A DNA stretch of 35,836 bases. It comes from Methanoregulaceae archaeon PtaB.Bin056. GTDB lineage: Archaea > Halobacteriota > Methanomicrobia > Methanomicrobiales > Methanospirillaceae. Numbering within the stretch: the first letter of the stretch is position 1; the number at the start of each line of letters is the position of its first letter. Shown in pieces: positions 25,146-33,593 of this stretch. The position numbers and the translations under genes are program-made. The stretch covers positions 1 to 35,836 of the forward strand of contig MVQD01000072.1 of the NCBI GenBank assembly GCA_002067095.1, given 5' to 3'. The notes beneath the pieces are model-generated. The model was not told the origin of the DNA, made no database searches, and saw nothing but the letters and a program-made list of their open reading frames with translations.

Positions 25146-26864
25146 TCACTCACCTTGATGTATCCCAATCAACCGCTTGAGATCGCGGGGATACCCAACC
25201 GCGATCAGCATGTCATTCCCGCGGATGGTGTCAGTTGGCCCGGGCCGAACAATCGACCGGTCCATCCCCTCGATGCCCAGCACCTTCACGCCGGTTGTCC
25301 GCTCCAGCCATTCCACCGTCTCCGGCTCTTCCTTTGTATAACGCTTCCTGACGACATACTGTCCATTGGGAAGGTTGAGGATGATATAGACCTGGTCCGA
25401 GAGGAGCACGCCGGCAATGACCTGCCCCCCGATACTTGGGAGGAGTGCGACGTAGTCGGCCCCGGCACGGGAGAGTCTCTCGACAGACGAAGGGTCGTTG
25501 GCCCGGGCAACAATCCTGAGGCGGGGATTGAGGTTCCTTGCCATCAGGGTCGTGAAAATGTTCAGCGCGTCGTCGTTGAGTGCCACGATGCAGAAATCTG
25601 CAGCCTCGATGTGCGCACGCCTGAGTGTCTCCTCGTCCTCAGCGTTGCCCACGACCTCGCTTTCAGGGTGCGGTTTCCGGTCTATGACAACGCACCTGAT
25701 CCCAAGTGCGGTAAGTTCGTCGTATGCCGATCCCCCGACGTCCCCAAACCCTGTGATCACCGCAAGGGCGGCCTCCTTCTCCCTTGGGAGGAACTCCTGC
25801 TGCACCATCTCCTGGATCCGGTTCATTTTCGTGACAAGGAAGAGCATGGTGGAGGTATCAAGCTGCTCAGCGGGCCCGGGGTAGAGGACAAAGTGGCCTC
25901 TCCTTGAGAGGAGGAGGCAGTCTGCACCAAAGCGTGAGAAGAGGTCGAGATCTCCAAGGCGCTTCTCTGCGGCCCGCGAGCCCGGGAGGATGGGAATGTT
26001 GATAATACGCAGCGTGTTCTCATCGGGAGTCCGTCTCTTGTTGCCATTCTCATCAACCACTGTCTCCTCGATGAGGGTATCGACGTGCGAAGTGAGGGCG
26101 ACATGCCGGGCGAGGATCTGCCCTGTTACGTACTTTGGAGAGAGGACCACGTCTGCGCCCGCGAACCGCAGGTACCGCTCAAAGGAGAGCTTGTCCACGA
26201 CTGCGACAATCGGGGCCCGTGTCATCTCTCGTATCCCGAGCACGACGCTGGCGGTAAGGCGCTCCTCTTCGCAGACCACCACGTGCCGTGCATTTCCGAT
26301 CCATGCGCTGGACCAGGTCGCGGAATTGTGGTAATCCCCCCAGATGATATACGCACGCTTACGAAAGAGATCGGCCAGTTCAAACGCGACATCACGCTGG
26401 TTTACCACCAGCACCAGCTGAAGGTCGGAGATGAGGAGGGTGTCCACCAGCGCCCTGGTGAGTGGCCCGTACCCGATGATCACGATGTGGCCTGAAACCG
26501 CGTGCGTGATCCGCCGAGGAGGAGATGCCTGGAATATGGTGCCGAGGTAGGGAACGAGGAGCAGGGGGATGATCATGAAGATGAGGATGATCCCGGTGAT
26601 CATCATGAGTATGGTGATCAGGATTGTCACCTGGTTTGTAAAGGGAAGCAGGTCACCGTATCCGACGGTCGTGATGGTCTCGAGCACGAAGAGCAGGGTG
26701 TTTGGCCAGCTGATGGGTCTCTCTTCGAGGATAGGATACGCATAGTGGAATATCGCAGTGTAAATGACGATCTGGGAAGCGAAGAGGAGAAAATACGATG
26801 CGATAGTCACTCTCCTCGAACCGTGTATCCGCCTCCAGATCATTCCTTTCCTGTCATGTGCCAT
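25146..26864 (-). CDS. Two-helix K+ channel with tandem RCK/TrkA domains
   Basis: The 572-residue product has two transmembrane helices (about 19-40 and 79-100). They flank a pore helix and the K+ selectivity filter TVGYG (66-70), so it is an MthK-type potassium channel. The cytosolic part contains two RCK (TrkA-N) Rossmann units, HIVIIGYGPLTRAL near 130 and LAVITGFGDVGGSAYDEL near 355, each followed by a TrkA-C-like domain. Most MthK-type subunits carry one RCK, so one chain here could supply a whole dimer of RCK units. The frame runs open to 27032, but that extension overlaps the tRNA thiolation gene; GAGGTGGG stands before the ATG at 26864, which overlaps the upstream stop by 11 bases. Ligands are unknown. 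Confidence 0.9.
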   Translation of the reverse strand: MAHDRKGMIWRRIHGSRRVTIASYFLLFASQIVIYTAIFHYAYPILEERPISWPNTLLFVLETITTVGYGDLLPFTNQVTILITILMMITGIILIFMIIPLLLVPYLGTIFQASPPRRITHAVSGHIVIIGYGPLTRALVDTLLISDLQLVLVVNQRDVAFELADLFRKRAYIIWGDYHNSATWSSAWIGNARHVVVCEEERLTASVVLGIREMTRAPIVAVVDKLSFERYLRFAGADVVLSPKYVTGQILARHVALTSHVDTLIEETVVDENGNKRRTPDENTLRIINIPILPGSRAAEKRLGDLDLFSRFGADCLLLSRRGHFVLYPGPAEQLDTSTMLFLVTKMNRIQEMVQQEFLPREKEAALAVITGFGDVGGSAYDELTALGIRCVVIDRKPHPESEVVGNAEDEETLRRAHIEAADFCIVALNDDALNIFTTLMARNLNPRLRIVARANDPSSVERLSRAGADYVALLPSIGGQVIAGVLLSDQVYIILNLPNGQYVVRKRYTKEEPETVEWLERTTGVKVLGIEGMDRSIVRPGPTDTIRGNDMLIAVGYPRDLKRLIGIHQGE

Positions 26865-27747
26865 GGCCCACCTCTGAGAGGATCTGGCAGGAGCGGCAGA
26901 CGTCGCTGCAGGGCTCACCGCACCGCTCGCAGGTATGCACAAAACCCTCTCGCGCTGCACCACGCTCCGAGAGTTCCTCGCCCAGGTTGACCAGGGCGTG
27001 GCGTGTGCCGGGGTGGTCCCATGCATAGCCATTCAGCATCCGCCTCACACCCGCACGGAGGGCATTGTGGGAGTAGGGGCACCGGCCGGTGTCGATACGC
27101 CCTGACACGAGGTATGCGTAGAGGGCAACCTCGCGCTCGGGGACGTGGAGGAACGGCTTGATCCTCGGCACCAACCCCTCCCGGGGCCCGGGGGCCCGCA
27201 GGAGTCGGCCGGAATCCCCCCTGAGCACGTTCATCAGGACGCTCTGGGCCTCGTCGTCCAGGTTGAACCCGAGCGCAAGACGGGTAGCATGCTGCTCCCT
27301 TGCGGCGACATTCAGGAGGTGGCGGCGAAGCACCCCGCAGTAGGAGCAGGAGAGTGCATCGCCCTTCTTTGCCACGATTTCGTCGATGGTCGTCCCGTAG
27401 TGTTCGCGAAACGAGGCCGTGACGTGAGGGACGCCGAGCCCCTCTGCGATCCTTTTGGCCTCTGTCGGGTCCCGGTACCCGGAGATCCCCTCGTCCACGG
27501 TAATGGCAAGCACCTGCACGTCCCGCCTCCGGGAGAGAAGTGAATGGAGAAAGTGCAAAAGGGCAGTCGAGTCCTTCCCCCCGGAGAGGGCGACGGCGAC
27601 CGTGTCACCCGGCCGGACCCACCTGCGCACCCGGATGTCCCGCTTTGCCTTGGCCTCGAGGTCTGCGAGAAAATGCTCCCGGCAGAGGTGGAGTCCGGAA
27701 TAACGCTGGAATAGAATGGCAGGGCGCCTGCACTTGCTACAGCGCAT
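26854..27747 (-). CDS. ncsA: NcsA/CTU1-type tRNA 2-thiolation protein
   Basis: The 297-residue protein belongs to the TtuA/NcsA/Ctu1 group that adenylates and thiolates uridine in tRNA (wobble U34 or U54). It starts with a zinc site C3-C6-C22-H25, then the PP-loop SGGKDS at about 55-60. Near residue 130 is the SCSYCGVLRR motif with the conserved Cys pair. A C-terminal zinc ribbon (CERCGEPCSDVCRSC) closes it. I chose the ATG at 27747 because the zinc finger follows immediately as in the family, and the TATA-like TTTATCTA about 40 bases upstream predicts a transcript start near 27760, after the in-frame ATG at 27774. Which uridine it modifies cannot be settled from sequence. It is the first gene of an operon with the channel and nadE. 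Confidence 0.88.
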   Translation of the reverse strand: MRCSKCRRPAILFQRYSGLHLCREHFLADLEAKAKRDIRVRRWVRPGDTVAVALSGGKDSTALLHFLHSLLSRRRDVQVLAITVDEGISGYRDPTEAKRIAEGLGVPHVTASFREHYGTTIDEIVAKKGDALSCSYCGVLRRHLLNVAAREQHATRLALGFNLDDEAQSVLMNVLRGDSGRLLRAPGPREGLVPRIKPFLHVPEREVALYAYLVSGRIDTGRCPYSHNALRAGVRRMLNGYAWDHPGTRHALVNLGEELSERGAAREGFVHTCERCGEPCSDVCRSCQILSEVGHGT

Positions 27748-27800
27748 GGGGGAGATCAGATCAACCTTTATCATCCGGATAGATAAATTGTGTAGCACAC
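27748..27800. promoter_or_regulatory. Divergent promoter between ncsA and rio2
   Basis: CTTTATCAT at about 27766-27774 is a TATA-like box for the plus strand and predicts a nearly leaderless rio2 transcript starting near 27797. ATTTATCTA read on the minus strand, at about 27782-27791, serves ncsA. The two core promoters overlap face to face in 53 bases. Confidence 0.5.
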
Positions 27801-28658
27801 ATGGCAATTTCTGCCGACCATATCCGGCAGCTCCACCCCTACGAGATACGCATTCTGCATACGCTGGAGCGCCTGATGAGGACCCATGCCTGGGTCCCCC
27901 TCGAGATGATCAAAAAATCCACCGGGTTCTCCGAATCCGAAACCCTCTTCCGTCTCGGCCGCCTGATGGAGATGGGCATGGTCCGCTACGACGTGGTGCC
28001 CTACGAAGGGTACAGTCTCATCTTCTCCGGATATGATACGCTGGCCCTCCTTTCCCTTGCGAGGAAGGGAACGGTATCTGCGCTGGGCCCGAAGATCGGG
28101 GAGGGGAAGGAGTCGGTGGTGTACGAGGCGGTCGGCCTTGGGAGCCTTGCCCTCAAGTTCCACCATGTCGGCCAGCGGTCGTTCCAGTCGGTCCGGCTCT
28201 CGCGGGAGTACCTCCCCGAGGAGGGGCACTGTCCGTGGATCTTTGCGTCCCGGTTCTCCGCCGAGCGGGAGCACGCGGCTCTGAAAAAGCTCCACCCCCG
28301 GGTCCGGGTCCCCATTCCCATCGACAGGAGCCGGAACGTAGTAGCAATGGAATTCATCCACGGGGCGAACCTGAACCGGTGCTGCCCGGAGGACCCGGAG
28401 GGAATATTGGAGGCGATCCTGGCAGCGGTAGGGGAGGCGTATCGCCTCGGCGTCATCCACGCCGACCTCTCTGAGTACAACGTGATGATAGACGGGAGCG
28501 ACGTGGTGCTGATCGACTGGCCGCAGTGGATCCCGCCCGACCACCCGAACGCCCGCCAGGTCCTCGCCCGGGATGTCGGGAACATCCTGCGCTACTTCTC
28601 GCGAAAGTTCAGGGTCACCGCTGACCCGGAGGCAGCCCTTGCAAGGGTGACAGGATGA
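27801..28658 (+). CDS. rio2: Rio2-type serine/threonine protein kinase
   Basis: The 285-residue protein shows the Rio2 layout: an N-terminal winged helix (residues about 5-85), then an atypical kinase domain. The flexible nucleotide loop is GPKIGEGKESVVYEA, the catalytic loop is GVIHADLSEYNVMI, and the metal-binding loop is VLIDWPQW. Rio2 acts in late maturation of the small ribosomal subunit in archaea and eukaryotes. The length agrees with archaeal Rio2 (about 280-300 residues). It heads an operon: its stop overlaps the DUF460 start as ATGA, and thiL follows. The promoter lies just before the ATG, so the mRNA is probably leaderless. Confidence 0.93.
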   Translation: MAISADHIRQLHPYEIRILHTLERLMRTHAWVPLEMIKKSTGFSESETLFRLGRLMEMGMVRYDVVPYEGYSLIFSGYDTLALLSLARKGTVSALGPKIGEGKESVVYEAVGLGSLALKFHHVGQRSFQSVRLSREYLPEEGHCPWIFASRFSAEREHAALKKLHPRVRVPIPIDRSRNVVAMEFIHGANLNRCCPEDPEGILEAILAAVGEAYRLGVIHADLSEYNVMIDGSDVVLIDWPQWIPPDHPNARQVLARDVGNILRYFSRKFRVTADPEAALARVTG

Positions 28659-30607
28659 AGGTCTTCGGCATCGACGTGATCAAGGGCTCGGTGCGGTCCA
28701 GGTCGAGGAGGCCGATGTATGCCCTGGTGGTCATGTCAGGCCGCGAGATCGTGAGCGAGTCGGAGGTATCGGGATTCCGCCTCCTGCGGATGCTGAACGA
28801 GGAAAGGCCCGACATCCTCGCGGTCGACAGCCTCCAGGAGATCGCCGTGGACCAGCACGACCTCTTTACGTTCCTCCAGGCGCTCCCTCCCGCAGTGCGC
28901 CTGGTCCAGGTGACGGGAGGCGAGAGGAAGGAGACCCTGGGGAAGGTCGCAAGCAGGTACAATATCAGTTTCAACCGGTTCGACCCCTTCGACGAGGCGC
29001 GGACGATCGCAAGGGTCGCGGCACTCGGGGCAGGTGCAGAAGTCGTCGCTTTTGAGAACGAGAGCGAGATCGTGGTGAGCAGGCACCGGTCGCCCGGCAA
29101 GGGGGGATGGAGCCAGAACCGGTATGTCCGGAAGATCCACGGGGCGGTCCAGGCGAAGGCGAGGGAGATTGGCCTTGAGCTGATGGCGTCAGGTCTCCGG
29201 TACCAGAAGCGGGAGACGCGGGCATTCGGGGGGTGCAGCCGGGTCGCGTTCACCGTCCAGGCCCAGAGGGACCAGCTCCCGGTCTCCACCTTCAGGGGAG
29301 CGGACGTGCAGGTGCGCATCTCCGGCAAACGACTCGAGCGGATCCGGTTCCGCCCGCTCTCAAGCAAGCCCCCCTACCTGATCGCAGGGATAGATCCCGG
29401 CACGACCACGGCGATCGCCGCCCTCGACCTCGACGGGAACCTCCTCCACCTCCAGAGCTCCCGCCAGATCTCCATGTCAGGGGTGATCGAGGCGCTCTAC
29501 CGTGTGGGCAAGCCCCTGATCATCGCGTCAGACGTCCACGAGATGCCGTTTTCGGTCGAGAAGGTCAGGAGAGCCTTCAACGCGGTTGCCCACACCCCGC
29601 GCCAGGACATGAGCGTCGAGGCAAAGCATGCCCTCACCTCGGGATACCTCTACCAGAACGACCATGAGCGCGATGCGCTCTCGGCTGCGCTGGAAGCGTA
29701 CCGCACTTACCGCAACAAGTTCCAGAACCTCCAGAAGAGGGTCCCGCCCGGGTACGAACTCGACGAGGTGAGGGCAGGGATCGTCCGCGGCCATTCAGTA
29801 GAGCAGGTGATAGGGGACCTGAAGGAAAAAGCGGCACCGGCCGAAGAGCAGGCGCCGGCAGTAGAAATCGATGCCGCACGGGACGAGCGGATCCGCATCC
29901 TGGACGGGACCGTCAAGCGGCTCAGGGTCCTCGTCGGGGAGCTCCAGGAAGAGGTCACAGAGAGGGAACGCCAGGTGGTCCGGCTGCAGGAGCGGCTGAA
30001 GAGAGTCCGCTCCCGGCAGGACCAGAAGGTGCGCTCCGATGCCGAGGTCACAAAGAGGGACGTGATCATCCAGAACCTCAAAAAAAGGCTCCGCAAGGAG
30101 GAGAGGGCGAACCGGGCGCTGAAGAAACGCATAGAGAGGATGAAGGAGTTTGACGAGGCACTCTTATCGGGTGAGACCATCCCGCTCAAGATCCTGCCCG
30201 CCCTCACGAGGGAGGGTGTCAAGGCAGTTTCGGCGGAGAGTGGAATACGTGAAGGGGATGTATTGTACGTGCCCCGTATCGAAGGCTTTGGGAAGAGCGC
30301 CGTAAAGGACCTGGCACAGGCGGGAATAGCGGCGCTGCTGGTCGGAGAATTCGCAGGCGACGCGGTCTCCCGGGAGGTGGATGGGGTCTTTCGCGAGTTC
30401 AATACCCCGGTCCTCTCCACAGATCACGTCAGGGTGGTGGTGAAGGGAGGACGCGGGGCAGCGGACCCGGGGCAGTTCCGAGCGGCAATCAGGCAGTGGC
30501 AGGAGTCCCAGGCAGCCTACGAGAAGGAGAAGAAGGGAAGGATGCTCGAGGAGATCTTCAGGGAATACCAGGCAGAGCGGGGAAAGGAGATGAAGAAGGT
30601 TGGATGA
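28655..30607 (+). CDS. DUF460 (COG2433) archaeal protein, RNase H-like fold plus coiled coil
   Basis: The 650-residue protein is of the archaea-specific DUF460 family. The N-terminal half carries two RNase H-fold-like units, the second beginning YLIAGIDPGTTTAIAALD, and includes the H-E-R-D-A-L-S-A-A motif near residue 347. Residues about 405-510 are a long charged coiled coil (repeated R-L-K/E-R heptads). The end is a small alpha/beta domain and a basic helical tail. The fold resembles RuvC/YqgF nucleases, so a role on RNA or DNA is likely, but no activity is established that I know of. It overlaps the rio2 stop by 4 bases and thiL by 8. The link with rio2 suggests ribosome or RNA metabolism (inference). 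Confidence 0.87.
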   Translation: MKVFGIDVIKGSVRSRSRRPMYALVVMSGREIVSESEVSGFRLLRMLNEERPDILAVDSLQEIAVDQHDLFTFLQALPPAVRLVQVTGGERKETLGKVASRYNISFNRFDPFDEARTIARVAALGAGAEVVAFENESEIVVSRHRSPGKGGWSQNRYVRKIHGAVQAKAREIGLELMASGLRYQKRETRAFGGCSRVAFTVQAQRDQLPVSTFRGADVQVRISGKRLERIRFRPLSSKPPYLIAGIDPGTTTAIAALDLDGNLLHLQSSRQISMSGVIEALYRVGKPLIIASDVHEMPFSVEKVRRAFNAVAHTPRQDMSVEAKHALTSGYLYQNDHERDALSAALEAYRTYRNKFQNLQKRVPPGYELDEVRAGIVRGHSVEQVIGDLKEKAAPAEEQAPAVEIDAARDERIRILDGTVKRLRVLVGELQEEVTERERQVVRLQERLKRVRSRQDQKVRSDAEVTKRDVIIQNLKKRLRKEERANRALKKRIERMKEFDEALLSGETIPLKILPALTREGVKAVSAESGIREGDVLYVPRIEGFGKSAVKDLAQAGIAALLVGEFAGDAVSREVDGVFREFNTPVLSTDHVRVVVKGGRGAADPGQFRAAIRQWQESQAAYEKEKKGRMLEEIFREYQAERGKEMKKVG

Positions 30608-31457
30608 GCGTGCCCTGAAGCGGGTGGTGATGGAGGTGGTGGGAAGGGACGCGGTCCTCGACGACTGCGCCGTTCTCCCCGTGGGTGACCGGTTCCTGGT
30701 CGCGTCGACCGATATGCTCCATGCGGGCACCGATTTCCCCGAAGGAATGACCGACTGGCAGGTGGGGTGGATGAGCGTCGCGGTCACGCTCTCGGACATC
30801 GCAGCAATGGGTGCGGACCCGGCAGACATTCTCCTTGCCGTGGGGCTCGACGACCCCTCCCGGCTCCGCCCTATCCTGGAAGGTGCAAAGGCATGCTGCG
30901 AGACCTACGGCGCCCGGTTTGCCGGGGGAGACCTCGACTCCCACCGGGAGCTCACCCTGGTCAGCTCGGGGATCGGGTTTACCCAGCGCCCCGTCCGCCG
31001 GGCAGGGTCAGAAGTAGGGGACGTGATCGGGATCGTGGGGGTTCCAGGCAGGGCCCAGGCAGCGCTGGAGGGCCACACACACTATCTGCAGTATCTCCTG
31101 ACGCCGTGCCCCAGGGTGGAGGAAGGAAGAGTGCTTGCCGCTGCAGGCGCCTCGTCGATGATGGATGTAAGCGACGGCCTCGTTTCGTCACTTTTTGACA
31201 TGAAAGAGGCAAATTCCTGCGGATACGAGGTCTTCTCAGCACAGATCCCGACAGTCCAGGGGATCCCCCCTGATGCCGGGCTCGATCTCGCGCTCCGGGG
31301 GGGTGGAGACTTTGGCCTGCTCTTCACCTGCAGGCCCGAAGTCCTTCCGCTCCCAATTCCCGACCTGTATGTGATCGGCCGGGTCATCGGAGAGCCTGTC
31401 GTGAAGCTCGACGGCCGGCCTGTGAAGATTCTCGGATACCAGCACCACTGGGATTAA
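30600..31457 (+). CDS. thiL: Thiamine-monophosphate kinase
   Basis: The 285-residue enzyme phosphorylates thiamine monophosphate to thiamine diphosphate with ATP. Family motifs are DDCAVLPVGDRFLVASTDML near the N-terminus (the Asp pair binds magnesium), VTLSDIAAMGADP, GGDLDSHRELTLV and MMDVSDGLVSSL. It is of the AIR synthase/ThiL fold. The start is a TTG at 30600 inside the end of the DUF460 gene, with AAAGGAGA about 9 bases upstream; a later ATG at 30630 would cut into the N-terminal helix before the magnesium site. The stop is one base from the stop of the convergent TPR gene. It is the last gene of the rio2 operon. Confidence 0.9.
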   Translation: MDERALKRVVMEVVGRDAVLDDCAVLPVGDRFLVASTDMLHAGTDFPEGMTDWQVGWMSVAVTLSDIAAMGADPADILLAVGLDDPSRLRPILEGAKACCETYGARFAGGDLDSHRELTLVSSGIGFTQRPVRRAGSEVGDVIGIVGVPGRAQAALEGHTHYLQYLLTPCPRVEEGRVLAAAGASSMMDVSDGLVSSLFDMKEANSCGYEVFSAQIPTVQGIPPDAGLDLALRGGGDFGLLFTCRPEVLPLPIPDLYVIGRVIGEPVVKLDGRPVKILGYQHHWD

Positions 31458-31458
31458 C

Positions 31459-33444
31459 TCACCTGTCCCATGCAGGAGTATACGAAGGCCACATCACGCG
31501 TATTGCCTCTGTCCGGCCGTATATTGCATCGCTGTTTGCGGGATACAACTCAAGCGCCCTGTCAAATGACTTGATGGCGTCCTGGATGCGGCCGAGTTTG
31601 ATCAGCGCGTACCCGCGGTTCGTCCATGCGATCGAGATGCGGGGGTCGAGGGTGATGAGGGATTCGTACGTGTCAAGGGACTTTTTGTATTCCCCAACCC
31701 GGTAGAGAGCGACCCCCCTGTACACATACGCCTCGGTCGTGCGGGGATTGAGTTCGAGCACGGTATCATAGGTGGTGATGGCCCCAAGATAATCACCAAG
31801 GCTGAACTGGAGCATCGCTTTCCAGAGCAATACCTCAATATTGTTCGGGTCCCTCCCGAGTATGCGCTGGTAAATCAGCATCGCCTCGCTCGGACGTTGC
31901 AGGGCGGCAAGCGCATATGCCTTCCTTATGAGGAGTGTCTGGTTCCCGGGGTCGTTTTTCAGTTCCCTGTCTGTGATCAGGACTGCTTCCTGTCCCCTTC
32001 CAAGGGCCTGAAGGGCCGAGACCTTGTACCCCCAGGCCAGGGTATTCCCGGGATCTACCGAGAGGATTTTATCGTACGCATCAATAGCCCCCTTGTAGTC
32101 CTTTGAAGCCTGCAGCGCATATCCCTTGTTGATCTGGAGGTCAAGCGACGTCGGGTTGAGTGCCAGTGCACGGTCGAAAGAGTCTGCAGCGTCCTTGAAC
32201 CGGCCCTTCTGAAGGAGGGCCGACCCCTTGGTTGACCACCCATATGCATTCCGCGGGTCAAGTTCCACTGCACGCGTCGCGTCCCTGATTGCATCGTCAT
32301 ACCTGCCCTGGCGTAAAAATGCCTGGCTGCGGTATGCCCATGCAGACGAGAACCCGGGTTCGAGGGAGATGGCACGGTCCAGGTCGCTTACCGCAGCGGT
32401 GTAATTCCCGAGGTTCAGGTAGGCAAATCCCCGGTTGGCAAGGGCGGCCACGTTTCCAGGGTTCGCTGCGATTGACGATGAATATGCACTCACCGCCTCG
32501 TCGAACCGTCCCAGGGAATTGTAGGAGAAGCCCTTGTTGTTCCATGCCACGCTGTTCTGGGGGTCCAGTGCAATCGCCGTGTCCGCTGTCTCAAGCGATT
32601 CATTGAACTGCCCCAGGTTGTTGAGGAGAAAGCTCTTGTACGCCCAGAATGTCGCATTTTTTGGATCGACTGCTATTGCGCGGTCATACGTGGCGATGGC
32701 ATCTGCATAAGCCCCGGTCGCGGTCTGGACGGACGCCATATGGTACATAAGCACGGTATTGGCGGGCAGATACGTGAGTGCATACTGGTATGCGTCCAGG
32801 GCTTCCTGGTATTTCCCGAATTGCGAGAGGAGATCGCCTTTCGCGAGCGCAGCCTCGCCGTACGTGGGACTGACATTGAGGGCATACTCATAGGAGCGAA
32901 GTGCCTGGTCGTATTCCTTTAATTCGACGAGCACGTCGCCAAGTTTCTTTGCGGCAGGGGAATAGGAGGCGTTCGTCCGCAGGACCATCGAGAACGCGGC
33001 AGCAGAGTCCTTATACCTCCCTTCGCGGGCCCAGACTTCGCCAACGCCGTTCCAGGCCATCGTGGCATTGCTGTCAAGCCCGATGGCGCGATCATACGCA
33101 TAAAAAGCCTCTTCGTTCTCTCCCATCCTGGCCAGGATATCACCCCTGCGAATCCAGTTCTGCACTGATGTTGGATCAATCGAGAGAGATTGGTTGTAGG
33201 AATGGAGCGCCTCCCCGTCTCTTCCCATCAGGTACAGCACCTCGCCTTTTCCAGCCCAGGCTTCGCTGTTGTTGGCATTCAAAGCGATGGCCTCGTCATA
33301 TTTTTCGAGGGACTGGGTGAAGTCTCCTTCCTGCTGCAGCACCCTGGCTTCTTCGAGGAGATCAGAAGGCTGCGACGATAAGCACCCGGCAAGCGATGCG
33401 CATACCAGGACCAGGAGGAGCAAGTGCCAGGGACTGATCTTCAT
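31459..33444 (-). CDS. Surface lipoprotein made of 18 contiguous TPR units
   Basis: The 661-residue product starts with a lipoprotein signal (hydrophobic stretch, lipobox LAGC with Cys21), so it is probably exported and lipid-anchored. From about residue 27 to 640 it is an uninterrupted series of 18 tetratricopeptide units. All after the first are 34 residues long, with the W/Y-x-x-x-G-x-x-L and A-x-x-x-Y-D-x-A-I pattern and Pro at the unit end. A short cap ending WPSYTPAWDR follows. TPR rods hold protein partners; none is identifiable here. A TATA box (CATATATG) lies about 30 bases upstream of the ATG and is surrounded by repeated AAGTTC motifs. Its stop faces that of thiL one base away. Confidence 0.9.
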   Translation of the reverse strand: MKISPWHLLLLVLVCASLAGCLSSQPSDLLEEARVLQQEGDFTQSLEKYDEAIALNANNSEAWAGKGEVLYLMGRDGEALHSYNQSLSIDPTSVQNWIRRGDILARMGENEEAFYAYDRAIGLDSNATMAWNGVGEVWAREGRYKDSAAAFSMVLRTNASYSPAAKKLGDVLVELKEYDQALRSYEYALNVSPTYGEAALAKGDLLSQFGKYQEALDAYQYALTYLPANTVLMYHMASVQTATGAYADAIATYDRAIAVDPKNATFWAYKSFLLNNLGQFNESLETADTAIALDPQNSVAWNNKGFSYNSLGRFDEAVSAYSSSIAANPGNVAALANRGFAYLNLGNYTAAVSDLDRAISLEPGFSSAWAYRSQAFLRQGRYDDAIRDATRAVELDPRNAYGWSTKGSALLQKGRFKDAADSFDRALALNPTSLDLQINKGYALQASKDYKGAIDAYDKILSVDPGNTLAWGYKVSALQALGRGQEAVLITDRELKNDPGNQTLLIRKAYALAALQRPSEAMLIYQRILGRDPNNIEVLLWKAMLQFSLGDYLGAITTYDTVLELNPRTTEAYVYRGVALYRVGEYKKSLDTYESLITLDPRISIAWTNRGYALIKLGRIQDAIKSFDRALELYPANSDAIYGRTEAIRVMWPSYTPAWDR

Positions 33445-33450
33445 TCGTAG

Positions 33451-33516
33451 AAGTTCGTCATGAAAGTTCTTAACATATATGGAACTTCCCGGTGTCCGGG
33501 AATAACATCAAAGTTC
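33451..33516 (-). promoter_or_regulatory. Promoter of the TPR lipoprotein gene with four AAGTTC motifs
   Basis: The TATA-like CATATATG lies at about 33474-33481. AAGTTC occurs on the plus strand at 33451, 33464 and 33511, and as its reverse complement GAACTT at 33482, so copies flank and abut the TATA box within 66 bases. Repeated hexamers around a core promoter suggest a regulator site; no factor is known. Confidence 0.45.
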
Positions 33517-33535
33517 AGTGCAGGAATTCCCAAAG

Positions 33536-33572
33536 AAAAAAAGATAGTATGGGGGCTCTATTAACCCCATAC
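33536..33572 (-). terminator. Hairpin plus T-tract terminator of the 315-residue secreted protein gene
   Basis: GTATGGGG (33547-33554) and CCCCATAC (33565-33572) form a perfect 8-bp stem with a 10-base loop. On the minus strand the stem is followed by TATC and then a run of seven T (33542-33536). It lies about 20 bases after the stop of the gene at 33594, in the right orientation for termination. Confidence 0.65.
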
Positions 33573-33593
33573 CCTGTTTTTGTTGGGATTATC

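Noticed and set aside
24660-25907. A 415-codon plus-strand frame
   Set aside because: It runs antisense across nadE and the K+ channel gene, crossing their boundary, and shows no recognisable motif.
26865-27032. Upstream extension of the K+ channel frame
   Set aside because: The extra 56 residues are a second frame of the tRNA thiolation gene. The ATG at 26864 has a strong ribosome site and gives a normal N-terminus.
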